In this document: piece after piece, positions 44,587 through 53,203 of the stretch
Layout: every line of letters starts with the position of its first letter
How positions within the stretch are numbered: the stretch's first letter is position 1
NCBI GenBank assembly: GCA_024760525.1
Contig: CP060499.1
Coordinates: 3,803,501 to 3,867,500 of the forward strand
Direction: 5' to 3'
Source: Nitrospira sp.
Lineage (GTDB): Bacteria > Nitrospirota > Nitrospiria > Nitrospirales > Nitrospiraceae
Length of the DNA: 64,000 nucleotides
Position numbers and translations under genes: made by a program
Notes under the pieces: generated by a model
Database searches by the model: none
The model's input: the letters and a program-made list of their open reading frames with translations, nothing else
What the model was told of the DNA's origin: nothing

Positions 44587-46047
44587 TCAGTAGCGTGCCA
44601 TCCATGTGCCTGGGGCTCGATACACGACCGGCAATCCCCGAAACAGACCTTGTCCGAGTTCGTGCTCGTACCACACTTCGAACGTGCCTCTTGAACTCGA
44701 TTGCGCAATCGTCTCTCCGGCAACCACAGCTCCATACAGCCTCACGCTTCCCGCGACCGTGATGGTACCGCTGGCATACAGCACTCCGTTGAAATGTATG
44801 CCCGAGAGTTGAACGGGTGCGCGGGTAGGATCATCGCCCTGATCCGTCTCTGGAGGGCTGAGAGCAGGGATGGACGAACCGAGCCCATTCGGAGCAAGCA
44901 CAACGTGACCCTGCATCACCACGGTACCCTCTACGTATTGGGTCTGCAGTTTGAGGGTGCCGAGATTATCAAGACGTGGTGCGGTTTGGTCGAGCGTATC
45001 GATGAAAATCAGGCCGCGATGATCACCAGGGGCTTGGGACCGGAGTACCTCATCGGGAGATAAGCCATGTCCAGGTGCTACGACACCTTGCGGATACAGA
45101 AGACCGCCGCGATCGATGCCGAAGTACCGACCAAACCGTTTTGCCAGTCGCTTCACGTGTTCGTAGTTCCACTGATCGAGGCGCACCCCGGGAATAGGAT
45201 TCTGGGCCTCGTGAAGATTGTGTGGGAGACTAGTGGTTTGGCTCGAAGGGGGTTGGGTTATTTGAACGTTTCCTCCCACCCAGGCTTGCATCCACCGATC
45301 CTCCCGTTGAGCCGTTTCGTCATATCCCTGCCCGGTCACAGGAGCAAGCGAACTGTGTGTGGGGATATCGCCGCCTTGCCTCAGAACAAGGTCTTCACCG
45401 ACCCGTAAATCGCCCCAATGCACGCTGACAGGCGACTCACTCCCCGGTTGGTACACGCCTAAGGACTTACCCACCTGGACAGCGGCTTTCAGGGGCGGCA
45501 AGTCCAGCGCACCAAGCTGAAGGGAAACTGATTGCCGGACAGGCGGATTGGTATGGGTTGCAATGGTGGCGTCGACGGAGCACAAAAGACCCGGGTTCGA
45601 GGGTGCGTACACTTTGAGTTCTTCCACATGTCCAAGGTGCTGCATGACACGAAACATCCCGGCCTCAGGATCATTTAATATCTGATTCTCCGTAGCGTTC
45701 TCTGCATGAACGCGAAAATCCGGCTGATTCGCCGTTCCCACAAACTGTGAGCGGCCGGTCGGGTCGAAAAAGGAAGGAGCTCCTTCTGCATCACGATTTC
45801 TTTTTTCGCGCAGTGACGCAATCCTTGGTGTCATGGCGGTCGACCGCGGGTCGTGAAACCAGGCGACCACGAGTTCGCTCGCCGCATCGGCAAGTTGCTG
45901 GGCAACGGCCGCTTGGCTTCCAGCATTGGCACTGATGGCCTCCTGCCCGGCCAGATTCAGAAGGGTGGTGGCCAGTAACGATAAGATCAGCACGATAACC
46001 ATAGCCCCCAGAAGTGCAATCCCCTGCTGGCCTGTGTGGGTGTTCAT
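44587..46047 (-). CDS. PilX-like pilus assembly protein (second set)
   Basis: A 486-residue protein, ATG at 46047. The N-terminus QQGIALLGAMVIVLILSLLATTLLNLAGQE is the PilX-type hydrophobic helix; the rest is a large globular, probably extracytoplasmic domain without recognisable motifs. It is much longer than the first PilX-like protein (207 aa). Its C-terminus has beta-helix-like runs (VVMQGHVVLAPNG, LYASGTITVAGSVRLYGAVVAGETI) reminiscent of polymer-forming bactofilin-type repeats. Confidence 0.8.
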   Translation of the reverse strand: MNTHTGQQGIALLGAMVIVLILSLLATTLLNLAGQEAISANAGSQAAVAQQLADAASELVVAWFHDPRSTAMTPRIASLREKRNRDAEGAPSFFDPTGRSQFVGTANQPDFRVHAENATENQILNDPEAGMFRVMQHLGHVEELKVYAPSNPGLLCSVDATIATHTNPPVRQSVSLQLGALDLPPLKAAVQVGKSLGVYQPGSESPVSVHWGDLRVGEDLVLRQGGDIPTHSSLAPVTGQGYDETAQREDRWMQAWVGGNVQITQPPSSQTTSLPHNLHEAQNPIPGVRLDQWNYEHVKRLAKRFGRYFGIDRGGLLYPQGVVAPGHGLSPDEVLRSQAPGDHRGLIFIDTLDQTAPRLDNLGTLKLQTQYVEGTVVMQGHVVLAPNGLGSSIPALSPPETDQGDDPTRAPVQLSGIHFNGVLYASGTITVAGSVRLYGAVVAGETIAQSSSRGTFEVWYEHELGQGLFRGLPVVYRAPGTWMARY

Positions 46048-46069
46048 CGGCAACATGTCTCGTCTCCTC

Positions 46070-46828
46070 CTATGATCGAATGCTCACTTCGCGGGCCATT
46101 CTATGCAATGACTGGTTTGACTGAATTTCCAGAACGATGCGCTTCACCTGCGACGGCTGATTCGTTTCCTGTCCCATCTCACTCCAGTACGAGAACCTGA
46201 CGTCGTCGAGTTCTCCGATAAGCGTACTCGCGCCCCCATCGACCATGCGCATCAGATTTGACGTACCTTCCTTCTCGTGCTTCACGTAATAGAGAACTCG
46301 ATTGTGTACTTCAACAGCAGCCCCAGCCGGGAATGACACCCCCACCGGCTCTGCCAGAGCCAACTGATATCGTTGTCCTCCGCGAGAGAGTCGATGCGAT
46401 TCGCAGGCGCCCGGGCCACAAACAAGGATTGTCTTTCCTTCACCCCATCCGCGCCCATCCTGAACCGGGATGACGGATTGGCCGGGAAGAATCGCACCGG
46501 TCGTGGTCGTCCGATAGGCGCTGAGATTGGCCTGAAACACAAACTCATCGGGAGTCACCGTGACGATCGACTCGGCCGTCGCCAATCGAGCTTCCTGCTC
46601 AAATACTTCCAGCCCCAATCGCAGATCCTGCTGGAGTTTCAATGTCCGGTGCTGCTTCTCTGCGTGGGCATGAACCACATTGAAGACACTCAGCACTGCG
46701 GCCAGCACAGCAGCCCCGACGGTCAAACTGATCATCAACTCAGTCAGACAGACCCCGCGCACATTGACCAGGGCATGGAAACAAGCCTGACGTCTCAGCT
46801 CAGAAGTGACAGCGCCCTCGCGGCTCAT
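46070..46828 (-). CDS. PilW-like minor pilin (second set)
   Basis: A 252-residue prepilin-type protein. The N-terminal helix reads NVRG/VCLTELMISLTVGAAVLAAVLSVFNVV: Glu5 is kept, but the usual Phe at +1 is Val. The leader is longer (about 24 residues) than in classical prepilins. Its start overlaps the PilV-like gene by 4 bp. Role as a minor pilin or pseudopilin of the second set. Confidence 0.85.
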   Translation of the reverse strand: MSREGAVTSELRRQACFHALVNVRGVCLTELMISLTVGAAVLAAVLSVFNVVHAHAEKQHRTLKLQQDLRLGLEVFEQEARLATAESIVTVTPDEFVFQANLSAYRTTTTGAILPGQSVIPVQDGRGWGEGKTILVCGPGACESHRLSRGGQRYQLALAEPVGVSFPAGAAVEVHNRVLYYVKHEKEGTSNLMRMVDGGASTLIGELDDVRFSYWSEMGQETNQPSQVKRIVLEIQSNQSLHRMAREVSIRS

Positions 46829-47310
46829 TGCTGCCCCACATATCCGGGATTGGCTCGAATAGTCGCCACATGGATTTCTCTCGGTTGCCCTCGCAACCCA
46901 GGATAGGAAGCGACCGCTCGGATGGTCACCATGCCGGACGCACTCAGTGGTCCCGGACGCTCACCTTCGATTGTCCACACAACCGTCACCCCATCGCGCT
47001 CATGCATGGCCGTGTAGATCCCATCGCCCGCGGTGACGTCGTAGCCTCGGCCGTCATCGGCCATGAACGTTTCAGGAACACCATCGCGATCCAGATCATC
47101 CTCCAGAAGTGACTGCCAGCGAACAGAACGCTTCACTTCCAATCTGGCCTGGGCCAGTTCCAATGCCTGATGGCTCAGGCCACCCTGTTGCAGATGCCTC
47201 GACGAAACCTCCACCGCGCCCAGTGCCCCCATCAACGCGATTCCGGAAATCATCATCGCCACCATCACCTCGACAAGACTGAATCCGTTCTGTTGAAGTG
47301 AGCCGTTCAT
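46825..47310 (-). CDS. PilV/GspI-like minor pilin (second set)
   Basis: A 161-residue prepilin with a short leader, QQNG/FSLVEVMVAMMISGIALMGALGAVEV, and a C-terminal domain with a Ca-binding-like DLDRDGVPETF loop. Four-base overlaps with both neighbours suggest tight translational coupling. Confidence 0.88.
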   Translation of the reverse strand: MNGSLQQNGFSLVEVMVAMMISGIALMGALGAVEVSSRHLQQGGLSHQALELAQARLEVKRSVRWQSLLEDDLDRDGVPETFMADDGRGYDVTAGDGIYTAMHERDGVTVVWTIEGERPGPLSASGMVTIRAVASYPGLRGQPREIHVATIRANPGYVGQQ

Positions 47311-47738
47311 AGGATTGATACCCGACCCGTAAGGCTCACGGTGAGTTTTTGGGTCTGGCCCTCATGGCTGCGTAGTAGAATCGTCGTTGCAGTGGCCGAT
47401 CGCCCGCTGGGATGAAACTGGATCTCCGGCCCTGTACTTGGTTCCTCGATCACAAGACCCTTCCCCCCATAGCGATACACATGGTGAATGGTGCCGCCGT
47501 TGACGAACTGCGTAATCAGTTCCTGTTGCTCCATATCGATGAGGATCCGAACCCGATCGCGATAGGTCAACGCGAGCTGCTTCGCAAGGCGCAGTTCCGA
47601 GGCGACCTCCTCCGTGGTACAGCGGACCTGCGTACGTGAGTTGAGGCCCAAGAGGTTGGGAATGGCCATGATCGAGACCATGCCGATGATTCCCACAACG
47701 ACCATCAGCTCCGTCAAAGTTTTACCGTCCTGCCTCAT
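47307..47738 (-). CDS. FimT/GspH-like minor pilin (second set)
   Basis: A 143-residue prepilin with a very short leader (MRQDG/KTLTELMVVVGIIGMVSIMAIPNLL). Glu5 is present, but Lys replaces Phe at +1. The GspH/FimT region SELRLAKQLALTYRDRVRI and a beta-rich C-terminus follow. First gene of the second minor-pilin operon. Confidence 0.87.
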   Translation of the reverse strand: MRQDGKTLTELMVVVGIIGMVSIMAIPNLLGLNSRTQVRCTTEEVASELRLAKQLALTYRDRVRILIDMEQQELITQFVNGGTIHHVYRYGGKGLVIEEPSTGPEIQFHPSGRSATATTILLRSHEGQTQKLTVSLTGRVSIL

Positions 47739-47785
47739 CTCTTTCCCCCCCGTGACTGCTCCGGTGAGCTTGGCCGATCGCTATG

Positions 47786-47799
47786 TCAAGAGTCGTGCC
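47786..47799 (-). promoter_or_regulatory. Possible sigma54-like element (second minor-pilin operon)
   Basis: The minus strand reads GGCACG-ACTC-TTGA: a good -24 box but GA instead of GC at -12. It would start transcription about 36 nt ahead of the first gene. A TTGACA overlaps it without a matching -10 box. The rest of 47739-48027 shows no gene. Confidence 0.22.
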
Positions 47800-48027
47800 G
47801 CTCAGGGATAGACCGTTCGCGGATCGTGTCCCAACAACGATGAGGAGGATCTGGATGCTCTAAACCATGGAATCAAGGAAAGAAAACGGAGAAGGCGTGG
47901 AATAAGGAAGAAGGGGCAGTGTCAGAAGAGAAAGGGATCGCGGAAGAGCACAACTATACACCAATAGATACAGTTCCTTACGGAAGAGATACAGTGACTA
48001 AACGCTCCGAAGTGGCCATGGGAGCCA

Positions 48028-48813
48028 TTAGCCAGCCAGCACCCCTTGATACCAGTCGAGAAGTGATTGCCCAAAGAAGAGCGCCACCAAGGCGCCGCAC
48101 ACAAGAAACGGTCCGAATGGAATGTAGTCTTCCCGCCTGATTACTCGTGCGACGATGAGCGTCACGCCGACGAGCGACCCTAAGAAGGACCCCACCATGA
48201 TCGTCATCAGCGCGGGTTTCCACCCAAGAAACGCCCCGATCATAGCGAGCAACTTGATGTCTCCCCCTCCCATGCCCTCTTTTCCAAAGACATAGGGGCT
48301 GGCCCACGCCAAGAGCCATAGAATTCCTCCTCCGACGAGAACTCCCAATAACCCGTTCAGAAAGCCGAGCGGAAGAATGGTCGCGGCACTGATGAGACCT
48401 ACAATGATTCCGGGGAACGTAACGGCATTGGGAATCAGCTTATGAGAAAGATCCGTTCCGGCTACGACGAGGAGAGCCGAATAGAGCAATCCATACGCCA
48501 TGGCAGCCCAGCTAAGACCGAAGAACCAAAGGATCCCTACATAACCCAATGCATTCAGAATCTCCACCAACGGATAGCGGAAGGAAATCGGCACTGAACA
48601 TTGTCGACAGCGGCCGGCCAGAACCAGATAACTCACGACGGGAATGTTATCGTGCCAAGCGATCGAGTGGGAGCAAGTCGGGCAATGAGATCCCGGCCAC
48701 ACAATCGACTCCTGCCGTGGAAGACGATAAATACACACATTTAAGAAGCTGCCGACGAGCCCGCCAAAAAGGCCGGCAATCACCAACGGCAGTAGAGTTT
48801 GGCTCTCATGCAT
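48028..48813 (-). CDS. pilD: Prepilin peptidase / N-methyltransferase PilD
   Basis: A 261-residue integral membrane enzyme that cleaves prepilin leaders and methylates the new N-terminus. The N-terminal methyltransferase domain has the zinc tetracysteine CPTC ... CRQC and FLNVCIYRLPR. The type 4 prepilin peptidase domain carries the two catalytic aspartates in GTDLSHKLIPN and GMGGGDIKLLAMIGAFLGW. About eight TM helices. It would process all the prepilins encoded at 39064-47738. Confidence 0.96.
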   Translation of the reverse strand: MHESQTLLPLVIAGLFGGLVGSFLNVCIYRLPRQESIVWPGSHCPTCSHSIAWHDNIPVVSYLVLAGRCRQCSVPISFRYPLVEILNALGYVGILWFFGLSWAAMAYGLLYSALLVVAGTDLSHKLIPNAVTFPGIIVGLISAATILPLGFLNGLLGVLVGGGILWLLAWASPYVFGKEGMGGGDIKLLAMIGAFLGWKPALMTIMVGSFLGSLVGVTLIVARVIRREDYIPFGPFLVCGALVALFFGQSLLDWYQGVLAG

Positions 48814-48993
48814 AATTGCTCAGAGTGCTTTCCTTACCCAGCAACCCTACTAGGGCCGAAGGCCCTGCATTTACAATCGTAATCGATCATTTCATAATGA
48901 CTGCGTTCTGTTTTGTTCGGTCTATATCGAGTATACCTGAAATGCATCACTATCAAAGGAGAACTCATCCTTATGAAAGGAGAACTCATCATC

Positions 48994-49272
48994 ATGGCTA
49001 AAGCGACTGCGAAGCCTCGGCCTCGGAAATCTCTTGCCGACCTTGAGCCTCCTCCTCGCGTAAAGCGTCCTGAATCGCTCACGTCACGCGAACAGGAAAT
49101 TCTGGAATTGATATGGGCAGGATTTAAGAACAAGGAGATCGGTCAACGCTTGAAGATCAGCGTGAAGACCGTCGAGGCACACCGCGCCAATATGATGAAG
49201 AAAATGCGGGTATCGAATACCGCTCAATTACTGAAGACCGCGATCCAGGGGGGCGCGCTCAGAATCCGGTAG
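48994..49272 (+). CDS. Small LuxR/GerE-type HTH regulator
   Basis: A 92-residue stand-alone DNA-binding protein: a basic Pro/Lys-rich N-terminal tail of ~30 residues, then the LuxR HTH (LTSREQEILELIWAGFKNKEIGQ, VKTVEAHRANMMKKMRV). No receiver or ligand domain is present. ATG 48994 has AAAGGAGA upstream; the same 15-bp SD-containing unit is repeated 21 bp earlier with its own ATG at 48973. The 3' end overlaps rlmB on the opposite strand by 14 bp. Confidence 0.88.
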   Translation: MAKATAKPRPRKSLADLEPPPRVKRPESLTSREQEILELIWAGFKNKEIGQRLKISVKTVEAHRANMMKKMRVSNTAQLLKTAIQGGALRIR

Positions 49273-50050
49273 AGTCGTCCCGCTTCTGATTGTTTGGACG
49301 ACGTTGACGAGCCACTTCGAACAAGACTACCGCGGCGGCTGCCGACACATTCAACGATTGGACCTGGCCTCTCAGAGGAATTTGGATACATTCGTCGCAA
49401 TGCTGCAGAACTCCCGGCCGAATGCCCGTGCCCTCACCTCCCAAGACAAGCCCGATGGGTCCTCGCAGATCGACGTCGGTGAATACCTTGTTTGCCGACG
49501 GCGTGACTCCGTAGATCCAGACTCCAGCTGTCTTCAACGACTCGAGTAATCTGCTCAGATTCGTTACACGCGCCACAGGAATGTGATCGATCGCTCCGGC
49601 TGAAGCCTTCGCAACTACCGATGTGAGTCCGGCGGCTCTTCGTTCGGGAACAAATACACCGTGAGCCCCGGCTCCCTCCGCGGTCCGAAGCACCGCTCCA
49701 AGGTTGTGCGGGTCTTCTACACCGTCCAAGATGACCACGAGCGGCTGCTCATGGCGTTGGGCTGCGCGAGCCAGAATTGAATCCTCCGTTTGATAGGCTT
49801 TTGCTGCGGCAAATGCCACGACGCCTTGGTGCTTGCCATTGGGTATGAGGCGGTCAAGAGCGGTCAGAGGCTGGACATGGATCGGAACATGACGAGAGCG
49901 AGCCAGTTGCACTAGATCGGCAAACTGTTTATTGGTCCGAAGAACCAGCACGCGCTGCAATGGCCGGTGACCGGCCTTCAGGGCTTCACGTACGGCATGG
50001 AGGCCATAGAGAATCTCCTGTCCGTCAGCGCTTCCAGCGGCTGGTGCCAT
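49259..50050 (-). CDS. rlmB: 23S rRNA 2'-O-methyltransferase RlmB (SpoU/TrmH family)
   Basis: A 263-residue SPOUT methyltransferase. An N-terminal substrate-binding domain (YGLHAVREALKAG) is followed by the three SPOUT motifs: NLGAVLRTAEGAG, GLVLGGEGTGIR and IPLRGQVQSLNVSAAAAVVLFE. It methylates the 23S rRNA P-loop guanosine (G2251 in E. coli). I use ATG 50050; the much longer open frame to 50386 is cysS read out of frame. It overlaps the end of cysS by 26 bp. Confidence 0.93.
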   Translation of the reverse strand: MAPAAGSADGQEILYGLHAVREALKAGHRPLQRVLVLRTNKQFADLVQLARSRHVPIHVQPLTALDRLIPNGKHQGVVAFAAAKAYQTEDSILARAAQRHEQPLVVILDGVEDPHNLGAVLRTAEGAGAHGVFVPERRAAGLTSVVAKASAGAIDHIPVARVTNLSRLLESLKTAGVWIYGVTPSANKVFTDVDLRGPIGLVLGGEGTGIRPGVLQHCDECIQIPLRGQVQSLNVSAAAAVVLFEVARQRRPNNQKRDDSTGF

Positions 50051-51491
50051 CCGGTTTGTCCTCGATGATGATTCCTTGAGCGGCGAGCGATTTCCTGATC
50101 TCGTCCGCCCGCGAAAAATCTTTTCGATTACGGGCCTGTTTCCGTTCAGCCAGCAACATTTCGATGTCCGTTTCAGATAGGGCAGTTCGAACCGTTGCGG
50201 TCTCCATGGCATGGGCCGACAATGCGTCGGAAACTGAGTCGTGAAACTGCCACTTGTCCAACCCAAACAGCCCCAACAGATTGCCCATGGCGCGAAATTC
50301 ATCTCTGGCAATCTGTCGCGCTTTCGTGGAAATTCCCCGATCCAGAAGTTTATTGATGTCGCTCCGCAGTTTCTGAAATTCGGCAACGGCCATCGGTGTA
50401 TTCATGTCGTCATCCATTGCGGCTTTGAAGGAGTTCCTAAAGCGCTGGACCGACTGTTCCAGGTCCCGGTCCGCTATCAAATTCTCATCGGACTCGCCGA
50501 GACGTCCAAAGAGGTCATAGAAACCATTCAGGGCGTTTTTGGCCTCTTTCAATGCTTGATCAGAAAAATCGAGTGGCCCATGGTAGTGGGTTGAAAGGAG
50601 AAAGTACCGGAGAATTTCCCCTGTCACCTCTTCCGACCATTCAGATTTCTCGAAAATCTCACGAACCGTGAAGAAATTGCCGAGCGAATTGGACATCTTC
50701 TCCTGATTGATCTGCACGAAGCCGTTGTGCACCCAATAGCGCGCGAAGGTTTTTCCCGTTGCGCCGCAAGACTGGGCCATTTCGTTTTCATGGTGGGGGA
50801 AAATCAGATCCATCCCGCCGCCATGGATGTCGAAGGTTTCACCGAGATGTTTGATCGACATCGCCGAACACTCGATATGCCAGCCCGGCCGGCCGGGTCC
50901 CCACGGGCTCTCCCATGCCGGCTCCCCCGGCTTGCTGCTCTTCCACAGCGCAAAGTCCATCGGGTGATGTTTTCGTGCATCGACATCCACACGCGCGCCA
51001 GCTTGCATGTCTTCGAGTCGTCGTTTTGACAGACGCCCGTATTCGGGATATTTCGAGACTTCAAAATACACATCGCCGCCCACGACGTAGGCCAAACCCT
51101 TCCTAACCAGCGCGTCCGTCAATTGAATGATGTCACTCATATGCTCAGTGGCCTTCGGCTCTTCCGTCGCGGGCCTGATTCCCAACTTTCGCATATCTTC
51201 CTGGTATGCTCGTATGTACTTCGCGGTCACGGCGTCACAGGAAATATCTTGTTCGTTCGCGCGCTTGATGATCTTGTCGTCCACATCGGTGAAGTTTTTC
51301 ACGAAGGTCACGCCATAGCCGCTGTATTCCAAGTAACGTCGCAGCACATCAAACACCAATGCACTCCGCGCATGGCCGATATGGCAATAGTCGTAGACCG
51401 TGACGCCGCAGACATACATGCGGACTTTCTTCGGCTCGATGGGTTCGAAAGGTTCTCGTTTCCGGGTGAGGGTATTGAATAACTTGAGCAT
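50025..51491 (-). CDS. cysS: Cysteinyl-tRNA synthetase
   Basis: A 488-residue class I synthetase. Catalytic HIGH is intact (CHIGHARS) and KMSKS appears as KMSNS. Zinc ligands are present around MYVCGVTVYD, the ECSAMS segment and the HGGGMDLIFPHHENEMAQS stretch. Length and domain order are normal. It charges tRNA-Cys. Confidence 0.98.
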   Translation of the reverse strand: MLKLFNTLTRKREPFEPIEPKKVRMYVCGVTVYDYCHIGHARSALVFDVLRRYLEYSGYGVTFVKNFTDVDDKIIKRANEQDISCDAVTAKYIRAYQEDMRKLGIRPATEEPKATEHMSDIIQLTDALVRKGLAYVVGGDVYFEVSKYPEYGRLSKRRLEDMQAGARVDVDARKHHPMDFALWKSSKPGEPAWESPWGPGRPGWHIECSAMSIKHLGETFDIHGGGMDLIFPHHENEMAQSCGATGKTFARYWVHNGFVQINQEKMSNSLGNFFTVREIFEKSEWSEEVTGEILRYFLLSTHYHGPLDFSDQALKEAKNALNGFYDLFGRLGESDENLIADRDLEQSVQRFRNSFKAAMDDDMNTPMAVAEFQKLRSDINKLLDRGISTKARQIARDEFRAMGNLLGLFGLDKWQFHDSVSDALSAHAMETATVRTALSETDIEMLLAERKQARNRKDFSRADEIRKSLAAQGIIIEDKPDGTSRWKR

Positions 51492-51496
51492 ACGGC

Positions 51497-52138
51497 TTAG
51501 GCCTCTGGATTCATACGTCGCTTAGGCCAGTGAGACCAGAGGAAGTACCCTACGGCCAGAGCAAGCACGAGTCCAATCACGATGTCGAATTGATGAAAAT
51601 AGTCACGCAGATGCTCCCACTGTTCCCCCATGCGGAGGCCGATGTAGGCCAGCAGATAGCACCAGGGCAGCGCGCCGACAAAGGTGAAGAGGACGAAGCG
51701 GGGGAAATTCATCCTCGCGATGCCCGCCGGAAGCGAAATGAACGTGCGCACAACCGGAAGCATGCGGCTAAAGAAAACAGCGGCCTCGCCGTATTTGGCG
51801 AACCAGCGATCGGCAACATCGAGATCATGATGCGATAGGAGGAAATAAGGCCCATAGCGCTCCGCAAACGGCCTCCCTCCCCACACACCCGCATAGTACG
51901 CCACGATGGAACCAAGAACATTGCCAACCGCACCGGCCAGCGTGACTCCCAGCATGGTGAATTCCCCGGTCAGCACAAGGTAACCGGAGAAGGGCATGAT
52001 GATCTCGCTCGGCAAGGGAATGCACGCACTCTCGACAGCCATGGTAAAGATGATGCCCGCATAGCCGAATTTCGAAATACAGGCAATGATGAATCGGCTC
52101 AGCTCACTGATGACAGCTTCGATCAATCCTCCTATCAC
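51497..52138 (-). CDS. DedA/SNARE-associated (VTT) family membrane protein
   Basis: A 213-residue inner-membrane protein with the DedA features: VESACIPLPSEIIMPFSGYL (the acidic re-entrant segment), FFSRMLPVVRTFISLPAGIARM (conserved Arg pair) and FVGALPWCYLLAYIGLRMGE. These proteins act in undecaprenyl- or phospholipid transbilayer movement and membrane homeostasis. It overlaps surE by 4 bp. Confidence 0.93.
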   Translation of the reverse strand: MIGGLIEAVISELSRFIIACISKFGYAGIIFTMAVESACIPLPSEIIMPFSGYLVLTGEFTMLGVTLAGAVGNVLGSIVAYYAGVWGGRPFAERYGPYFLLSHHDLDVADRWFAKYGEAAVFFSRMLPVVRTFISLPAGIARMNFPRFVLFTFVGALPWCYLLAYIGLRMGEQWEHLRDYFHQFDIVIGLVLALAVGYFLWSHWPKRRMNPEA

Positions 52139-52947
52139 ACACCCGACTCCCTCGTAAGACCAATAGCAAACCGCGATGCGGAAGACCGTTTGACATCACG
52201 CTTGATCAGCGGCTCCCACGCACGAAACTGATCAAGTACTCCATGGTGAGTACTATCCAGACGGATCGGGGTGATGGACACACACCCCTCTCCGATCGCC
52301 TCGTGATCGGCGTCCTTACTGCGACTCCATGATATGCGCTTGCCTGCGATCCAATAATACTTGCGTCCGTGTGGATCAAGCTTCTCGATAATCGGATTAT
52401 CGAATCGCCGGCGGCTGAGGCAGGTGACCCGCACTCCCCTGACTCCCTGTCGCGACCGATCCGGGATATTGACGTTCAGCAGCGTCTCCTCAGGAAGGCC
52501 ACGAGCAAGGATGAGCCGCGCGACACGTACGGCATAAATGGCGCCCACTTCAAAACGGAATTTCTCCGCCCCTTCTTGGGATACCGCCAGGGATGGCACG
52601 CCCAGAATAGTCCCTTCCACTGCCGCGGATACAGTCCCCGAATACATCACATCATCGCCGAGGTTGACACCTTTATTGATGCCGGACACTACGAGGTGAG
52701 GCCGTTTGGGCATGACTTTGAGCAGTGCTAGATTCACGCAATCCACCGGTGTCCCATTGACAGAGAAGATACGCGCCGCGACTCGATGGAGTCGCAAGGG
52801 TTTGTGCAATGTAACCGCATGCGCCACGGCGGTCCGCTCGCGATCCGGAGCCACAACCCACACCTCACCGATCGAGGCAAGAGCCTTGGCCAGAACGGTG
52901 ATTCCCGGTGAGTGGATCCCGTCATCGTTGGTCACAAGGATGCGCAT
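52135..52947 (-). CDS. surE: 5'-nucleotidase SurE
   Basis: A 270-residue metal-dependent phosphatase. The N-terminus ILVTNDDGIHSPGI is the SurE metal site, followed by VVAPDRERTAVAHAVTLHKPL, VNGTPVDCVNLAL and VVSGINKGVNLGDDVMYSGTV. It dephosphorylates nucleoside monophosphates. The gene begins just after a terminator, so it has its own promoter. Confidence 0.96.
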   Translation of the reverse strand: MRILVTNDDGIHSPGITVLAKALASIGEVWVVAPDRERTAVAHAVTLHKPLRLHRVAARIFSVNGTPVDCVNLALLKVMPKRPHLVVSGINKGVNLGDDVMYSGTVSAAVEGTILGVPSLAVSQEGAEKFRFEVGAIYAVRVARLILARGLPEETLLNVNIPDRSRQGVRGVRVTCLSRRRFDNPIIEKLDPHGRKYYWIAGKRISWSRSKDADHEAIGEGCVSITPIRLDSTHHGVLDQFRAWEPLIKRDVKRSSASRFAIGLTRESGV

Positions 52948-52961
52948 GGTCCGTGTTCAAC

Positions 52962-52985
52962 AAAAAGAGCTGCCTGAGGCAGCTC
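52962..52985 (-). terminator. Intrinsic terminator after the tRNA-Pro unit
   Basis: On the minus strand an 8-bp stem (GAGCTGCC / GGCAGCTC) with a 3-nt loop is followed by TTTTTG. It ends transcription coming from tRNA-Pro, or from merR through the tRNA, just upstream of surE. Confidence 0.8.
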
Positions 52986-53051
52986 CGGGGGTGGAACTGA
53001 GTGACATGAATCCATCACTCCGTTCTCCGCACGCTCAATACATAGGTAAAC

Positions 53052-53128
53052 TGGTCGGGGCGGCGGGATTTGAACCCACGACCACTCGCACCCCAAGCGA
53101 GTGCGCTACCGGGCTGCGCTACGCCCCG
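53052..53128 (-). tRNA. tRNA-Pro (anticodon GGG)
   Basis: A 77-nt cloverleaf read on the minus strand. The acceptor stem CGGGGCG pairs with CGCCCCG and is followed by discriminator A and an encoded CCA (52-54). The anticodon stem CTCGC/GCGAG holds loop TTGGGGT, giving anticodon GGG (reads CCC/CCU). The T arm contains GTTCAAATC. Confidence 0.97.
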
Positions 53129-53203
53129 ACATGTTTCTATCTCCGTTGGTTCTCATCTTCGCCTATGATCTCGGATCTCGGCGACCGTCGCCGATGACAC
53201 GCA

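Noticed and set aside
49259..50386. 375-residue version of RlmB
   Set aside because: The first 112 residues are cysS coding sequence in another frame.
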